A stretch of 13,286 nt of DNA from Oligoflexales bacterium (GTDB taxonomy: Bacteria > Bdellovibrionota_B > Oligoflexia > Oligoflexales > CACXFL01): positions 1 through 13,286 of the forward strand of contig JANQHA010000315.1 of NCBI GenBank assembly GCA_028282865.1, in the 5' to 3' direction. Shown in pieces: positions 12,812 through 13,286 of the stretch. The position numbers and the translations under genes were made by a program. Every line of letters begins with the position of its first letter. Within the stretch, counting starts at the first letter, position 1. Under the pieces are notes generated by a model that worked only from the letters and a program-made list of their open reading frames with translations, did no database searches and had not been told where the DNA came from.

Positions 12812-13286
12812 ATGTCATTAATTAAGGATTTAAACAAATTACGTAACATCGGTATCTCTGCTCACATTGACTCCGGTAAGACGACATTAACTGAACGCAT
12901 CTTGTACTATGCAGGGCGTATTCATAAGATTGAAGAAGTTCGTGGTGGTGGCGACGGCGCGACTATGGACCACATGGAGCTAGAAAAAGAACGCGGTATT
13001 ACGATCACATCTGCTGCCACTCAAGTTCAGTGGGAAGATAAGATTGTAAATATCATCGACACCCCTGGTCACGTTGACTTTACCGTCGAAGTGGAAAGAT
13101 CGTTAAGGGTCCTTGATGGAGCTATCCTCGTTCTTTGTGGAACATCTGGAGTGCAAAGCCAGTCCATTACAGTCGATCGTCAGATGAAGCGATACAATGT
13201 TCCGTGCTTAGCATTTATCAATAAGCTAGACCGAGCCGGGGCTAACCCTTTTAAAGTCGTTAACCAGCTAAGAGACAAATTAGGTC
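12812..13286 (+). CDS. fusA: translation elongation factor G, N-terminal part (cut by window end)
   Basis: The ATG at 12812 has AAAGG about nine bases upstream, and 158 residues of the GTPase domain are visible before the window ends. The G motifs are all present: G1 AHIDSGKT (17-24), switch [11 protein letters not shown] (61-70), G3 DTPGH (83-87) and G4 NKLD (137-140). EF-G uses GTP to translocate tRNA and mRNA on the ribosome and helps recycle ribosomes. AHIDSGKT instead of AHIDAGKT, a longer switch I lead-in ([12 protein letters not shown]), and the stretch [17 protein letters not shown]...RQMKRYNVP resemble mitochondrial EFG1 and the spirochaete/planctomycete/delta type more than classical E. 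coli FusA. The symbol is therefore used in the broad sense. It does not sit with rpsL/rpsG upstream, unlike the classical str operon, which also fits a second-type EF-G. Confidence 0.93.
   Translation, partial: MSLIKDLNKLRNIGISAHIDSGKTTLTERILYYAGRIHKIEEVRGGGDGATMDHMELEKERGITITSAATQVQWEDKIVNIIDTPGHVDFTVEVERSLRVLDGAILVLCGTSGVQSQSITVDRQMKRYNVPCLAFINKLDRAGANPFKVVNQLRDKLG

Overview
The window looks like chromosomal DNA from a Gram-negative bacterium of deltaproteobacterial grade, possibly Bdellovibrionota/Oligoflexia or a relative. The clues are two lipobox signal peptides, a protein with an AgmX/PglI-type (TonB-like) C-terminal domain, an EttA with a proteobacterial look, and an EF-G N-terminus that resembles the mitochondrial/spirochaete-planctomycete-delta type more than the classical one. 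The lineage is an inference from protein character; there is no rRNA here. I see no tRNA, rRNA, IS element, CRISPR array or phage gene.

Left part (1-2415): the C-terminus of a hydrophobic protein that resembles an oligosaccharide repeat-unit (Wzy-like) polymerase runs in from outside on the + strand. It converges on a compact three-gene minus-strand operon: small HAD hydrolase, sulfotransferase and SAM-dependent methyltransferase, with a 17-bp gap and then a 4-bp overlap. This looks like the edge of a surface-polysaccharide locus, with sulfation and methylation as candidate decorations.

Middle (2416-5526): housekeeping genes. These are an HU/IHF-type nucleoid protein with a good sigma70 promoter, a FmdB-type zinc-ribbon protein with a GTG start and a Ser/Lys tail, a small secreted six-cysteine acidic protein on the minus strand, and the ABC-F translation factor EttA with a TTG start.

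Secreted-enzyme block (5540-9761, + strand): a phospholipase-D-superfamily lipoprotein 13 bp after ettA, a subtilisin-like lipoprotein, and a DUF2797 Cys-rich protein 24 bp later. The subtilisin gene is preceded by perfect -35 and -10 hexamers placed so that transcription should begin at, or within a base or two of, its ATG. This predicts a leaderless mRNA and is the most unusual signal in the window.

Right part (9891-13286): a two-gene minus-strand operon (4-bp overlap) encodes two single-pass membrane proteins, the second ending in an AgmX/PglI-type domain. They may form an envelope-spanning complex of unknown role. Divergent from them is the start of an EF-G gene cut by the window end. No gene-free stretch exceeds 300 bases; the longest (12530-12811, 282 bases) is an AT-rich divergent promoter region with two perfect inverted repeats.
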